Position numbers and translations under genes: made by a program. A stretch of 64,000 bases of DNA from Allobosea sp. (GTDB taxonomy: Bacteria; Pseudomonadota; Alphaproteobacteria; Rhizobiales; Beijerinckiaceae): NCBI RefSeq assembly GCF_017308015.1, contig NZ_JAFKFW010000002.1:558001-622000 (forward strand), in the 5' to 3' direction. Each line of letters starts with the position of its first letter. Within the stretch, counting starts at the first letter, position 1. The notes beneath the pieces were generated by a model, which was not told the DNA's origin, did not search any database, and saw only the letters and a list, made by a program, of their open reading frames with translations. Positions 1 through 10,108 of this stretch are shown here, piece after piece.

Positions 1-720
1 GACTTCCATGGCCGCGACACCGCGACATATCAGCCGGCCAAGCTCGCCGCGATCGAGGCGCACTGGGATTCATCGAAGCCCGGCGCGCTCGTGCTCTTCG
101 CCTGGCCCGACGAGAAGGCCGAACTCAACCGCTTCGAGATTTCGATCCCCGGCGTCGCCAGCCTCGTCACCCATGGCAGCATGAACGCGCTCTTCCCGAG
201 CCTGAAGGATTTCAAGGTCGAGGACCGCCCGCCTGTGCTCATTCCCTTCTTCGCCTTCCGGGCGATGGTCGGGATCGGCGTGCTGATGATCCTGTTCGGC
301 TGGGCCGGCGCCTGGCTCTGGCGCAAGGGCACCGTCTTCGAAGCGCGGCGCTGGCTCTGGATCGCGCAATACACCTGGCCGGCGGGCTTCATCGCTATCC
401 TGGCCGGCTGGTTCGTGACCGAAGTCGGGCGCCAGCCCTGGCTGGCGACCGGCATCATCCGCTCGGCCGACGCCGTCTCGCCGGTCACCACGCTGCAGGT
501 CGCGATCTCGCTCGCTTTGTTCGTCTGCGTCTATTCCGTCGTCTTCACGGCCGGAATCCTGCTGATCAACCGCCTGATCGACAAGGGACCGGACGAGATA
601 TCCGGCGAGGATGCGCCCGAGCAACCGTCCAAGCGCCCGCTCAAGGCTGCGCAGGGTGAGGCCGCCGCAATCTTCGGCGACGGCAAGCCCGGCGACGACA
701 AGATTCAACCGGCACTCTGA
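1..720 (+). CDS. cydA: Cytochrome bd ubiquinol oxidase subunit I (3' part)
   Basis: The gene runs in from the left edge, so only the last 239 codons are visible and the start is missing. CydA carries the haems of the quinol-oxidising bd oxidase in the inner membrane, which reduces O2 without pumping protons. The visible part has the motif VTEVGRQPW and several hydrophobic segments typical of the CydA C-terminal helices, followed by a polar tail that is more variable. cydB follows 11 bases later in the same direction, so the two form the usual operon. The part with the quinol-binding Q-loop lies outside the window, so long or short Q-loop type cannot be judged. Confidence 0.95.
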   Translation, partial: DFHGRDTATYQPAKLAAIEAHWDSSKPGALVLFAWPDEKAELNRFEISIPGVASLVTHGSMNALFPSLKDFKVEDRPPVLIPFFAFRAMVGIGVLMILFGWAGAWLWRKGTVFEARRWLWIAQYTWPAGFIAILAGWFVTEVGRQPWLATGIIRSADAVSPVTTLQVAISLALFVCVYSVVFTAGILLINRLIDKGPDEISGEDAPEQPSKRPLKAAQGEAAAIFGDGKPGDDKIQPAL

Positions 721-731
721 GGAGACAAGCC

Positions 732-1736
732 ATGGAATGGTATCTCCCCGTGATCTGGGCCGGGCTGATCGGCACCGCCGTGATGCTCTATGTGGTGCTC
801 GACGGCTTCGACCTCGGCATCGCCATCCTGTTCCCGACGACGAAGGACGAGAGCGAGCGCGACCAGATGATGAATTCGGTCGCGCCGTTCTGGGACGGCA
901 ACGAGACGTGGCTTGTCCTCGGCGGCGGCGGGCTCTGGGTCGCCTTCCCGCAAGCCTATGCCATCATCATGCCGGCCTTCTATATCCCGGTCATCCTGAT
1001 GCTGCTGGCACTGATCTTTCGCGGTGTCGCGTTCGAGTTCCGCTGGGTCGCCAAGCCGCATCACCACCGCTGGGACATCGCCTTCTGGCTCGGCTCCACC
1101 GTCGCCGCCTTTTCGCAGGGATTGATCCTCGGCGGCCTGATCCAGGGCGTCACGGTCGCGAACGGCCAATTCGCCGGAGGGCCGTTCGACTGGCTGACGC
1201 CCTTCACCGTGATGTGCGGGATCGGCGTCGTGGTGGGCTATGCCCTGCTCGGCGCGACCTGGCTGATCTTCAAGACCGAAGGCCCGGTCGCGGAACGGGC
1301 CCGTCGGCAGGCCAGGACGCTGCTGCTGGCGCTGATGGGCTTCGCCGCGCTGGTTTCGCTATGGACACCCTTCGCGCATCCGCGAATCGCCGAGCGCTGG
1401 TTCACGCCGGGCAATCTCGTCCTGCTCTGGCCCTTCCCCGCACTGACGGCGTTCTGCGGCTACATGGTCTGGAAGCGGCTCCAGGGTGCGCATGAATTCA
1501 CGCCCTTCGCCTTTACCATCGCGATCTTCCTGCTCTGCTTCCTCGGGCTGTCGATCTCGAACTTCCCCTATCTCGTACCGCCCTCGGTAACGATCTGGGA
1601 CGCGGCGGCCGCCCCCTCCTCCCATGTCTTCGTGCTGATCGGCGTCGCCTTCCTGCTGCCGATGATCCTGTTCTACACGGCCTTCGTGTACTGGACCTTC
1701 CGCGGCAAGGTCAGAGCGGACAGCGGCTACCACTGA
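732..1736 (+). CDS. cydB: Cytochrome bd ubiquinol oxidase subunit II
   Basis: A 334-residue integral membrane protein that pairs with CydA in the bd-type terminal oxidase. The N-terminus has the family hallmark YVVLDGFDLGIAILFP, and later segments (GNETWLVLGGGGLW, FRGVAFEFRW) also match CydB. The length is normal. The ATG is preceded by GAGGAG at good distance and lies 11 bases after cydA. No small CydX-like or DUF2474-like ORF follows: the next 107 bases hold only a promoter-like element and the ribosome binding site of the next gene. The oxidase probably serves low-oxygen respiration, which is family knowledge rather than something shown here. Confidence 0.97.
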   Translation: MEWYLPVIWAGLIGTAVMLYVVLDGFDLGIAILFPTTKDESERDQMMNSVAPFWDGNETWLVLGGGGLWVAFPQAYAIIMPAFYIPVILMLLALIFRGVAFEFRWVAKPHHHRWDIAFWLGSTVAAFSQGLILGGLIQGVTVANGQFAGGPFDWLTPFTVMCGIGVVVGYALLGATWLIFKTEGPVAERARRQARTLLLALMGFAALVSLWTPFAHPRIAERWFTPGNLVLLWPFPALTAFCGYMVWKRLQGAHEFTPFAFTIAIFLLCFLGLSISNFPYLVPPSVTIWDAAAAPSSHVFVLIGVAFLLPMILFYTAFVYWTFRGKVRADSGYH

Positions 1737-1738
1737 GC

Positions 1739-1763
1739 GGAACCAACGCGGTCACGCGACGTT
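1739..1763 (+). promoter_or_regulatory. EcfG-type general-stress promoter
   Basis: GGAAC, 16 bases, CGTT is an exact match to the alphaproteobacterial sigma-EcfG consensus (GGAAC-N16/17-cGTT). It begins two bases after the cydB stop and lies about 80 bases before the start of the zinc peptidase gene, a sensible distance for a promoter. It would separate that gene from the cyd operon under stress. Confidence 0.6.
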
Positions 1764-1843
1764 CAGGTCCAGCCTGCAAAGACGACTTGAGTTCCCCGCA
1801 TCTCCCGGCGAGATTGCGGGGGAGCTTCGCCGAGGATGCCTTC

Positions 1844-2725
1844 ATGCAATGGGAAGATTACCGCCAGTCCGATAATCTCGAGGACCGGCGCGGCAGTGGC
1901 GGCGGCTTCGCCGGCATGCCCGGTGGACGTGGCGGCGTCGGCATCGGCACGATGGTCGTGCTCGGCCTGCTCGGCTGGGCGCTCGGCATCGATCCCCGCC
2001 TGCTCATCGGCGGTGCAGAACTGATCGGCGGCATCGGCGGGCGCGAGCAGACACAGGAAACGCGCCGCTCCTCCGGGCCGCCGCAGGACGAGATGGGCCG
2101 CTTCGTCTCGGCCGTGCTGGCGCAGAACGAGGACATCTGGTCCAAAATCCTGCCGCAGCAGGCCAATACCCCCTACCAGCCGCCGCGACTCGTGCTCTTC
2201 TCCGGCGTCGACCGCTCTGGCTGCGGAACCGCGCAATCGGCGATGGGACCGTTCTACTGCCCGGTCGACAAGAAGGTCTATCTCGACACCTCCTTCTTCC
2301 AGGAGATGCAGCGCAAGCTCGGCGGCGGCGGCGACTTCGCCTATGCCTATGTGATCGGCCACGAGGTCGGCCATCACATCCAGAACCTGCTTGGCATCCT
2401 GCCCAAGGCGAATCAGATCCGCGAGCGTTCCTCCGAACGTGACGCGAACGCGATTTCAGTGCGAATCGAATTGCAGGCCGACTGCTTCGCCGGCGTCTGG
2501 GCCCACAACATCCAGGCGATGGGCCGCCTCGACCAGGGCGATATCGAACAGGCGATGCGCACCGCCTCCGCCATCGGCGACGACAAGCTGCAGAAGGCGG
2601 CGCAGGGCGTGGTCGTGCCGGATTCCTTCACGCATGGTTCCTCGGCGCAGCGCACGAAATGGTTCACCACAGGCTTCCAGTCCGGCTCGATGCAGAGCTG
2701 CGACACGTTCCGGAATCAGGTGTAA
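1844..2725 (+). CDS. ypfJ: YpfJ-family neutral zinc metallopeptidase
   Basis: A 293-residue member of the putative neutral zinc metallopeptidase family (Pfam Zn_peptidase). The HEVGHH motif at residues 173-178 gives the zinc ligands and catalytic Glu, and a downstream ELQADCFAGVW segment supplies the usual third-ligand region. A glycine-rich N-terminus and one hydrophobic segment (about residues 30-50) suggest a membrane anchor with the peptidase outside the cytoplasm. The ATG at 1844 is chosen because GAGG lies about 8 bases upstream and the family begins MQWEDYRxSxNIEDRR; an in-frame start at 1787 would add 19 unlikely residues. The EcfG-type promoter upstream suggests stress induction. The substrate is unknown. 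Confidence 0.9.
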   Translation: MQWEDYRQSDNLEDRRGSGGGFAGMPGGRGGVGIGTMVVLGLLGWALGIDPRLLIGGAELIGGIGGREQTQETRRSSGPPQDEMGRFVSAVLAQNEDIWSKILPQQANTPYQPPRLVLFSGVDRSGCGTAQSAMGPFYCPVDKKVYLDTSFFQEMQRKLGGGGDFAYAYVIGHEVGHHIQNLLGILPKANQIRERSSERDANAISVRIELQADCFAGVWAHNIQAMGRLDQGDIEQAMRTASAIGDDKLQKAAQGVVVPDSFTHGSSAQRTKWFTTGFQSGSMQSCDTFRNQV

Positions 2726-2730
2726 CCGGC

Positions 2731-2751
2731 GCCTCCCGATAGGAGGGAGGC
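2731..2751. terminator. Hairpin between convergent genes
   Basis: GCCTCCC and GGGAGGC pair around a 7-base loop in the 30-base gap between the ypfJ stop and the stop of the opposing 2H phosphoesterase gene. There is no T run on either side, so it may be a weak or bidirectional terminator. Confidence 0.4.
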
Positions 2752-2755
2752 AGCT

Positions 2756-3274
2756 TCAGCCGCGGAGTTGCGCCGTCTCCAGCACACGCACCGGCAGCCA
2801 GGAGACGCTTTCGATTATATCGAAGGCTAGGCTGAACGGCTCGAAGCACCCGGCTGCCAGCGCAATCGCTTCTTCACGCCGATTCGCCGGAATGGCCATC
2901 GCGATCGTGAGATGCGGGGTCCATTGCCCGGGCCGATAATGCGGATCACAGAGGGCTGGGTCGATGCTTTCGTGAATTCGGGCATGCAGGCCGATCAGAC
3001 TCTGATCGTTGCGGGGCGACAGCCACAGGACCAGCGGATCGACATCGAACAGACCGATCCGGTCGAAGGTCAGCGGAACCGGCTTCTCATGTACGCACCG
3101 GGCGAGGGCTTCGCGCAGAATGTCCGCAGGGAGATCGGGATAGCGCGCAAGCGTGAGATGGGGCGGATAGCCCAAGGCCCTGATCGAGGGGACCATCTCC
3201 CAGGCTGAAGCCCTGTCGACCCATTGCCAGAACGGACGCGCTTCCGATGACGTGCACAGGGTGATGCCGATCAT
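2756..3274 (-). CDS. 2H phosphoesterase / 2'-5' RNA ligase superfamily protein
   Basis: A 172-residue protein with the two HxTx motifs that define the 2H phosphoesterase fold: HLTL at residue 39 and HLTI at residue 121, about 80 residues apart as in the family. Relatives act on 2'-5' or cyclic phosphodiester bonds in RNA or nucleotides; the substrate here cannot be told. It stands alone on the minus strand, convergent with ypfJ, and the 41-residue ORF lies upstream in the same direction beyond a strong stem-loop. Confidence 0.8.
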   Translation of the reverse strand: MIGITLCTSSEARPFWQWVDRASAWEMVPSIRALGYPPHLTLARYPDLPADILREALARCVHEKPVPLTFDRIGLFDVDPLVLWLSPRNDQSLIGLHARIHESIDPALCDPHYRPGQWTPHLTIAMAIPANRREEAIALAAGCFEPFSLAFDIIESVSWLPVRVLETAQLRG

Positions 3275-3345
3275 CAGCGGGAGAGCCTTTGGATTCGCCA
3301 GAACCGGCGAACCCTAACAGAGCCTGCAATATCCCGGAATTCCGC

Positions 3346-3371
3346 GCGGAGGGCTGCATTCAGCCCTCCGC
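3346..3371. terminator. Strong stem-loop, probable terminator
   Basis: An 11-base perfect stem (GCGGAGGGCTG with CAGCCCTCCGC) around a 4-base loop, followed on the plus strand by CTTGTTG. It lies between the 41-residue ORF and the 2H phosphoesterase gene, both on the minus strand, so it could end the small ORF transcript, although the T-rich side faces the plus strand. Confidence 0.5.
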
Positions 3372-3446
3372 CTTGTTGTCATGGAGCTGCCGGATCACCA
3401 TCGACGGCGATCCGGACCCTTTGCGCGGCACCGGATGATCCGGCAC

Positions 3447-3572
3447 CTAGCTCCAGAATCCTTCCTGATGAACGCGAGGTGAGAACGTATCCTCGTCCTC
3501 CTGCTGCTCCTCGCGCTTGTCCTCGTCGCGCTCGGCTTCGAGCGCTGAACAGGAATCGTGCCGTTCAAGCAT
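3447..3572 (-). CDS. Small acidic hypothetical protein (41 aa)
   Basis: An ORF of 41 codons reading MLERHDSCSALEAERDED at its start, then an extremely charged stretch of Glu, Asp, Gln, Lys and Arg, and ending EGFWS. It has a very good ribosome binding site, AAGGAGA, ending six to seven bases before the ATG. About 55 bases upstream lies an EcfG-like promoter overlapping a perfect inverted repeat. No domain or signal peptide is visible and no family is recognised. The strong translation signal and promoter spacing argue that it is real, possibly a general-stress small protein; that role is inference. Confidence 0.55.
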   Translation of the reverse strand: MLERHDSCSALEAERDEDKREEQQEDEDTFSPRVHQEGFWS

Positions 3573-3617
3573 GGATCTCTCCTTTCGAGGTCTGGGGGAG
3601 GCGCTTCAGGCAACCGT

Positions 3618-3637
3618 CAACATATGAACTTATGTTG
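3618..3637. promoter_or_regulatory. Inverted repeat in small-ORF promoter
   Basis: CAACATA and TATGTTG form a perfect 7-base inverted repeat with a 6-base spacer. It overlaps the -10-like end of the EcfG-type element and sits about 46 bases upstream of the small ORF start, where an operator or a leader hairpin would be expected. Confidence 0.35.
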
Positions 3638-3652
3638 CACCGCACAAGTTCC
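3627..3652 (-). promoter_or_regulatory. EcfG-like promoter for the 41-aa ORF
   Basis: On the minus strand GGAAC is followed after 17 bases by AGTT. This matches the EcfG consensus except for the first base of the -10 half (consensus CGTT). The element ends about 55 bases before the small ORF start, in the right orientation. Confidence 0.4.
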
Positions 3653-3722
3653 GGAATGAGTTTCGTTCTGCCATGCGCCGCAGGCATAGCTCGTTCCAGG
3701 TGCCGCAACCGATCGAAACGGC

Positions 3723-4208
3723 CTAGCCCGCTCGTTCCCGCAGGACCGGCAGCCTGACCGGAGCCCGATCAAGACGACCGGTCAGCGCCATAGCCTTGGG
3801 GATCACTAGCCCTGGCCCGAGCCCGCGAGCGCCGATGGAAAACCGGACACGCTCGCACAGCGATGTCGCAATCGCACGCGACGGAATCAGGGCCGGCTTC
3901 GCCGCTGCAATCAGAAGATGACGCTCTACCGCCTGAATCCAATGGGACTGCGGTATATCGCCGGCATCGAAGAGGACGAGACGATCGCCGCGCGCCTTGG
4001 TTGCCGCATCCGGCCAAGCCCGCTCATGACTCGCGCGCAGATAGCAGGCGCCGGTCGCGTCAGCCGCCCTCTCGGCTTCGGGCGAGCCGATCGCATCGAC
4101 GAGAACCGCATGGCCGAGAAAGCCTTCCGCTACCGCCGGAATCAGCACGGCCAGCGTCGCGGCAAGCGCCTGCGGGGAACCATTGCTGCGGATCACGGCT
4201 GTGAGCAT
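3723..4208 (-). CDS. Glycosyltransferase family 2-like protein
   Basis: A 161-residue protein resembling the short GT-A-like proteins of Rhizobiales that sit next to the PA0069-type radical SAM gene. The N-terminus MLTAVIRSNGSPQALAATL resembles the first beta strand and nucleotide-binding region of family 2 glycosyltransferases, and RGDRLVLFDAGDIP takes the place of the usual DxD-containing strand. It is much shorter than a complete family 2 enzyme, so activity is doubtful. The ATG at 4208 is preferred over an upstream TTG. It is divergent from the radical SAM gene with about 125 bases between them. Confidence 0.6.
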   Translation of the reverse strand: MLTAVIRSNGSPQALAATLAVLIPAVAEGFLGHAVLVDAIGSPEAERAADATGACYLRASHERAWPDAATKARGDRLVLFDAGDIPQSHWIQAVERHLLIAAAKPALIPSRAIATSLCERVRFSIGARGLGPGLVIPKAMALTGRLDRAPVRLPVLRERAG

Positions 4209-4333
4209 GGGCAAAATTCTATGCCGCAACGCAGCATATCACAATCCCGCCACTTGCGTTCTGTTCCCTTTATGTTCACTTTGAATGAGACCAGAACGTG
4301 CCGATTCCCGGCGTCCGACGCGGTTCGAATACC

Positions 4334-5527
4334 ATGCCCCAGGCCAGACCCACTTCAAGGCCCTTCCCCGCGGCCCAACCCCTGCGGCGCACCGACCGAG
4401 AGCCGAGCCTCTCGGCGCCGGTCGTCGCTCCGGCCGATGCGATGGCCTATGTCGGTCATCGCATCGATCCCGACAGGCGGCGCGGGCGCGGCGCGACGGT
4501 CAATCCCGGTGGTCGCTACGAGTCCGAGCAGCGCGTCGTCGAGGATGACGGTTGGGGCTCGCTGGAGGAGCTGCCGCCGTTCTCGACCGAGATCGCCTAT
4601 GAGAAGGCGCGCACCATCATCACGCGCAACGACTCGCCGGACATTTCCTTCGATCGCTCGATCAATCCCTATCGCGGCTGCGAGCATGGCTGCGTCTACT
4701 GCTTCGCCCGGCCGACCCATGCCTATCTCGGCCTGTCGCCGGGTCTCGATTTCGAGAGCAAGCTGACGGCGAAGCCCGATGCGGCGGCACTGCTGGAGAA
4801 GGAGCTGTCCTCGCCCTCCTACCAGCCGCGGACCATCGCGATCGGCACCAATACCGACGCCTATCAGCCGATCGAAAAAAAGCTGCGGATCATGCGCCAG
4901 ATTCTGGAGGTGCTGGCGAAGTTCAACCACCCGGTCGGCATCGTCACGAAATCGGCGCTGGTCCAGCGCGACATCGATATCCTCGCGCCGATGGCGGAGA
5001 AGGGGCTGGTCAAGGTCGCGCTCTCGGTGACCACGCTCGATCCGAAAACCGCACGCGGCATGGAGCCGCGCGCTGCCTCCCCCGCCAAGCGGCTGGAGAC
5101 GATCCGCAAGCTGTCGGAAGCAGGTATTCCCGTCACGGCACTGGTCGCACCGATCATCCCGGCGATCAACGAACATGAGATCGAGCGCATTCTCGATGCG
5201 GCCAAGGCCGCGGGCGCCGAGGCCGCCGGCTACGTGCTGCTCAGGCTGCCGCTCGAAGTACGCGATATCGTGCAGGAATGGCTGCTGACGCATCATCCCG
5301 ACAAGCTGCGGCATGTGATGTCGCTGATCCGTTCGACGCGCAGCGGCAAGGACTACGATTCGCAATGGGGCCAGCGCATGGTCGGCTCCGGCCCCTATGC
5401 CTGGATGATCGGGCGCCGCTTCGAGATGGCGGCCGAGCGCATCGGCTTCAACGCGACACGGCGCCGGCTGCGAACCGACCTGTTCGTGAAACCGGAGAAG
5501 GAGAAGGCGCAATTGAGCTTGTTCTGA
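4334..5527 (+). CDS. PA0069-family radical SAM protein (SplB-like)
   Basis: A radical SAM protein with the [4Fe-4S]-binding motif CEHGCVYC (Cys116, Cys120, Cys123 from the chosen start) set in RGCEHGCVYCFARPTHAYLG. This marks the PA0069/Rv2578c group, distantly related to spore photoproduct lyase. The reaction is not known. The protein continues through IAIGTNTDAYQPIE and VALSVTTLD strands typical of the radical SAM barrel. The first ATG in frame (4334) is used; a GTG at 4298 is also possible and neither has a clear ribosome binding site. The first 70 residues are low-complexity and rich in Arg and Pro. Confidence 0.88.
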   Translation: MPQARPTSRPFPAAQPLRRTDREPSLSAPVVAPADAMAYVGHRIDPDRRRGRGATVNPGGRYESEQRVVEDDGWGSLEELPPFSTEIAYEKARTIITRNDSPDISFDRSINPYRGCEHGCVYCFARPTHAYLGLSPGLDFESKLTAKPDAAALLEKELSSPSYQPRTIAIGTNTDAYQPIEKKLRIMRQILEVLAKFNHPVGIVTKSALVQRDIDILAPMAEKGLVKVALSVTTLDPKTARGMEPRAASPAKRLETIRKLSEAGIPVTALVAPIIPAINEHEIERILDAAKAAGAEAAGYVLLRLPLEVRDIVQEWLLTHHPDKLRHVMSLIRSTRSGKDYDSQWGQRMVGSGPYAWMIGRRFEMAAERIGFNATRRRLRTDLFVKPEKEKAQLSLF

Positions 5528-5548
5528 GAGTTCGGGCTCGCCGCTTTC

Positions 5549-5572
5549 AGCGGTGGGGCGTGCTCCACCGCT
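5549..5572 (+). terminator. Hairpin after the radical SAM gene
   Basis: AGCGGTGG and CCACCGCT pair around an 8-base loop, 21 bases after the radical SAM stop and 36 bases before rnhB. There is no T run, so termination is uncertain. Confidence 0.35.
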
Positions 5573-5608
5573 CTGGCCCGGCGCCGCACTCTGCTGCATA
5601 ACCCCGCC

Positions 5609-6220
5609 ATGCCTGCCGATTTCAGCCGCGAGACCTCTGCCATCGCCAACGGCCTGTGGCCGCTCGCCGGGATCGACGAGGTCGGGCGCGGGCCGCTTGC
5701 AGGTCCCGTCGTCGCAGCGGCCGTGATCCTCGACCCTGCCCGGGTTCCGCATGGCCTCGACGATTCGAAGAAATTGACGGCAGCGACACGCGAAGAACTC
5801 TTCGGCGAGATCATGGAGCGGGCGCTGGCCGTTTCGATTGCGAGCGCGACGGCTGCCGAAGTCGACGCCGTCAACATCCGCCAGGCGACCCTGCTGGCGA
5901 TGCGCCGGGCGGTGACCGGCCTGCCAGTGGCGCCACGACATATCCTGGTCGACGGCAACGACCCACCGCAATTCGCCTGCTCCTGCGAGGCGATCGTGCA
6001 GGGCGACGGTCGGGTCGCCTCGATCGCAGCGGCCTCGATCGTCGCCAAGGTGACGCGAGACCGGATGATGGCGCGGCTGTGCAAGCGCTACCCGGCTTAT
6101 GGCTTTTCCGGCCATGTCGGCTACGGCACGCCGCAGCACCGCAAAGCGATCGCCGCGCACGGCCCCTGCCCCGAACACCGCTATTCCTTCGCGCCGGTGA
6201 AGGGCGTCTGGTTCCGCTGA
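5609..6220 (+). CDS. rnhB: Ribonuclease HII
   Basis: A 203-residue RNase HII, which cuts the RNA strand of RNA-DNA hybrids and removes single ribonucleotides from DNA. The catalytic DE pair is at residues 23-24 in [13 protein letters not shown], followed by DDSKKLT, ILVDGN and [13 protein letters not shown] in the usual order, so all four acidic positions appear present. The C-terminal [11 protein letters not shown] and HRYSFAPV match the substrate-contacting region. It lies upstream of ccrM, an order common in Rhizobiales, with a hairpin and a CtrA-like box in between. Confidence 0.96.
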   Translation: MPADFSRETSAIANGLWPLAGIDEVGRGPLAGPVVAAAVILDPARVPHGLDDSKKLTAATREELFGEIMERALAVSIASATAAEVDAVNIRQATLLAMRRAVTGLPVAPRHILVDGNDPPQFACSCEAIVQGDGRVASIAAASIVAKVTRDRMMARLCKRYPAYGFSGHVGYGTPQHRKAIAAHGPCPEHRYSFAPVKGVWFR

Positions 6221-6257
6221 GGCCTGCAGCCTCCGGCATGGTTCCCAATCCCCGCGC

Positions 6258-6274
6258 GCTGCCGTAACGGCAGC
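6258..6274 (+). terminator. Short hairpin after rnhB
   Basis: GCTGCCG and CGGCAGC form a perfect 7-base stem with a TAA loop, 38 bases after the rnhB stop. No T tract follows, so it is a weak terminator candidate. Confidence 0.35.
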
Positions 6275-6282
6275 CTCAGACG

Positions 6283-6297
6283 TTAACCGCCGTTTAC
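6283..6297 (+). promoter_or_regulatory. CtrA-like box upstream of ccrM
   Basis: TTAA, seven bases, TTAC differs by one base from the CtrA consensus TTAA-N7-TTAA. It lies 140-154 bases before the chosen ccrM start. In Caulobacter and Brucella ccrM transcription is controlled by CtrA, so position and motif agree; binding is inferred. Confidence 0.45.
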
Positions 6298-6394
6298 AAA
6301 TTTCCCTTGATTGACAATGGGCTAGGCAAAAGTTGCAGCCCCAGAATGGGACGCATTTTTTTCAAAGCGGAAACCCGACCTTTACCCTGTCTGA

Positions 6395-8687
<2,293 letters not shown>

Positions 8688-8773
8688 GCCCCGGATGTAG
8701 CGCAGTCACCAATGACCGCAAGCGACTTCACACTCCGCTTGCGAGCCTCGCGGCGCGCGCCCACAATAGACTC

Positions 8774-9271
8774 ATGTCCGCCAAGCCCCTCGCAGAGCTG
8801 ATCGACGACTGCATCGCGCCCGCGCTCGCCGCACAGGGTTTTGCGGGGCGTGCCATCGTCTCGCTCTGGCCGGAGATCGTCGGCGAGCGGCTGGCGGCAC
8901 GCTCGCGACCGCTCAAGATCGACTGGCCGCGGCGACGCCCGGCGCCGGGCGAAACCTCCGAGCCGGCGACGATGGTGGTGCGCGTGGAAAGCGCCTTCGC
9001 GCTGGAGATGCAGCAGCTCGGGCCGTTGCTGGTCGAGCGCGTCAACACGCATCTCGGCTGGCGCGCCGTCGGCAAGCTCGTGCTCAAGCAGGGACCTGTC
9101 GCTGCGCCCGTCGTGGCGAAGCCAACGCCCAAGCTCGACAGAGAGACGGCGGCGCGCGTCGAGGCGCAGGTTTCGGGCGTCGCGGACGAGGACTTGCGCG
9201 AGGCTCTGGCCCGACTCGGCCGGGCGGTGGCGCTCAGCGCGAAAACGCAAGGCGATGACACGGCTTCGTGA
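8774..9271 (+). CDS. DUF721 (DciA-like) protein
   Basis: A 165-residue DUF721-domain protein. The N-terminal half matches the family: a helical lead, the LWPEIVGERLAARSRPLKI segment, then a strand and helix region (VVRVESAFALEMQQLGPLLVERVN). DciA, the best-known DUF721 protein, loads the replicative helicase in bacteria that lack DnaC. Whether this one does so is inference. It begins the group DUF721-dsbA-smc, divergent from mutY. Confidence 0.8.
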   Translation: MSAKPLAELIDDCIAPALAAQGFAGRAIVSLWPEIVGERLAARSRPLKIDWPRRRPAPGETSEPATMVVRVESAFALEMQQLGPLLVERVNTHLGWRAVGKLVLKQGPVAAPVVAKPTPKLDRETAARVEAQVSGVADEDLREALARLGRAVALSAKTQGDDTAS

Positions 9272-9364
9272 GCAGCGGCCTGCGCGGCACGATGCGCTCT
9301 TGCCACAATCGCACTGGTCTCTATAGCTCCAACCGATTTCGACCTTTCCTGAGGATCCCCTACG

Positions 9365-9985
9365 ATGACGAACAGGCGACAGCTCCTGACCGGCGCAGCC
9401 GGCATCGCCGCTGCCGCGCTCGCGGGCGGCACCGCCGCGCGGGCCCAGACCAAGCTGCCCGATGCCGGCCCGCTGGGCGATGTCTGGCTCGGCCCGGCTG
9501 ACGCCAAGGTCACCATCGTCGAATACGCCTCGCTGACCTGCTCGCATTGCGCGACCTTCCACACGACGACCTGGCCGGAGCTGAAGAAGAAGTACATAGA
9601 CACCGGCAAGGCGCGCTTCACGCTGCGCGAATTCCCGCTGGACCCGCTGGCGACAGCGGGCTTCATGCTCGCCCGCTGCAACGGCAACGACAAATATGTC
9701 CCGATGACCGACCTGCTGTTCGCGCAGCAGCGCAACTGGGCCTTCACAGACAAGCCGGTCGATGCCCTCTCCTCGCTGGTGAAGCAGGCCGGTTTCACAC
9801 AGGAATCCTTCGAAGCCTGCTTGAAGCGCCAGGATATCTATGACGCCGTTACGGTGGTGAAGGATGGCGGGGCCAAGGTTGGCGTGGATTCGACGCCAAC
9901 CTTTTTCATCAATGGGCAGAAGCGTTCCGGTGCGCTCACGATCGCCGAATTCGACAAGATCCTGGAGCCGCTCCTCGGCAACTGA
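9365..9985 (+). CDS. DsbA-family periplasmic thioredoxin-fold protein
   Basis: A 206-residue exported thiol oxidoreductase. The N-terminus has an RR pair, a hydrophobic stretch and a cleavage site near ARAQT, so it is exported, possibly by the Tat pathway. The active-site CSHC is at residues 59-62 and the cis-Pro region is VDSTPTFFING. It belongs to the BdbD/DsbA-like thioredoxin_4 family that introduces or shuffles disulfides in the periplasm. It lies between DUF721 and smc, a standing neighbourhood in Rhizobiales whose functional meaning is unclear. Confidence 0.9.
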   Translation: MTNRRQLLTGAAGIAAAALAGGTAARAQTKLPDAGPLGDVWLGPADAKVTIVEYASLTCSHCATFHTTTWPELKKKYIDTGKARFTLREFPLDPLATAGFMLARCNGNDKYVPMTDLLFAQQRNWAFTDKPVDALSSLVKQAGFTQESFEACLKRQDIYDAVTVVKDGGAKVGVDSTPTFFINGQKRSGALTIAEFDKILEPLLGN

Positions 9986-10108
9986 GGCGGCGGTTTTTCG
10001 CTCGCGCGCACTCCACCTGAGCTTCATAACAGCCCTTGTCGGGCGGAACCGCCCTGCGGCTTTCCGCAGGACTAGGGCTGAGTTGTTTCGAGCCGTCGAG
10101 GCGCAGCC

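Noticed and set aside
1737..1843. A possible CydX or DUF2474 small subunit after cydB
   Set aside because: No start codon with a hydrophobic single-helix product is present in these bases; a promoter-like element and a ribosome binding site fill the gap.
4355..6178. A 607-codon open frame on the minus strand across the radical SAM and rnhB genes
   Set aside because: It lies antisense to two clearly conserved genes and its product is a low-complexity Arg/Gly/Asp mix, as expected for antisense frames in high-GC DNA.
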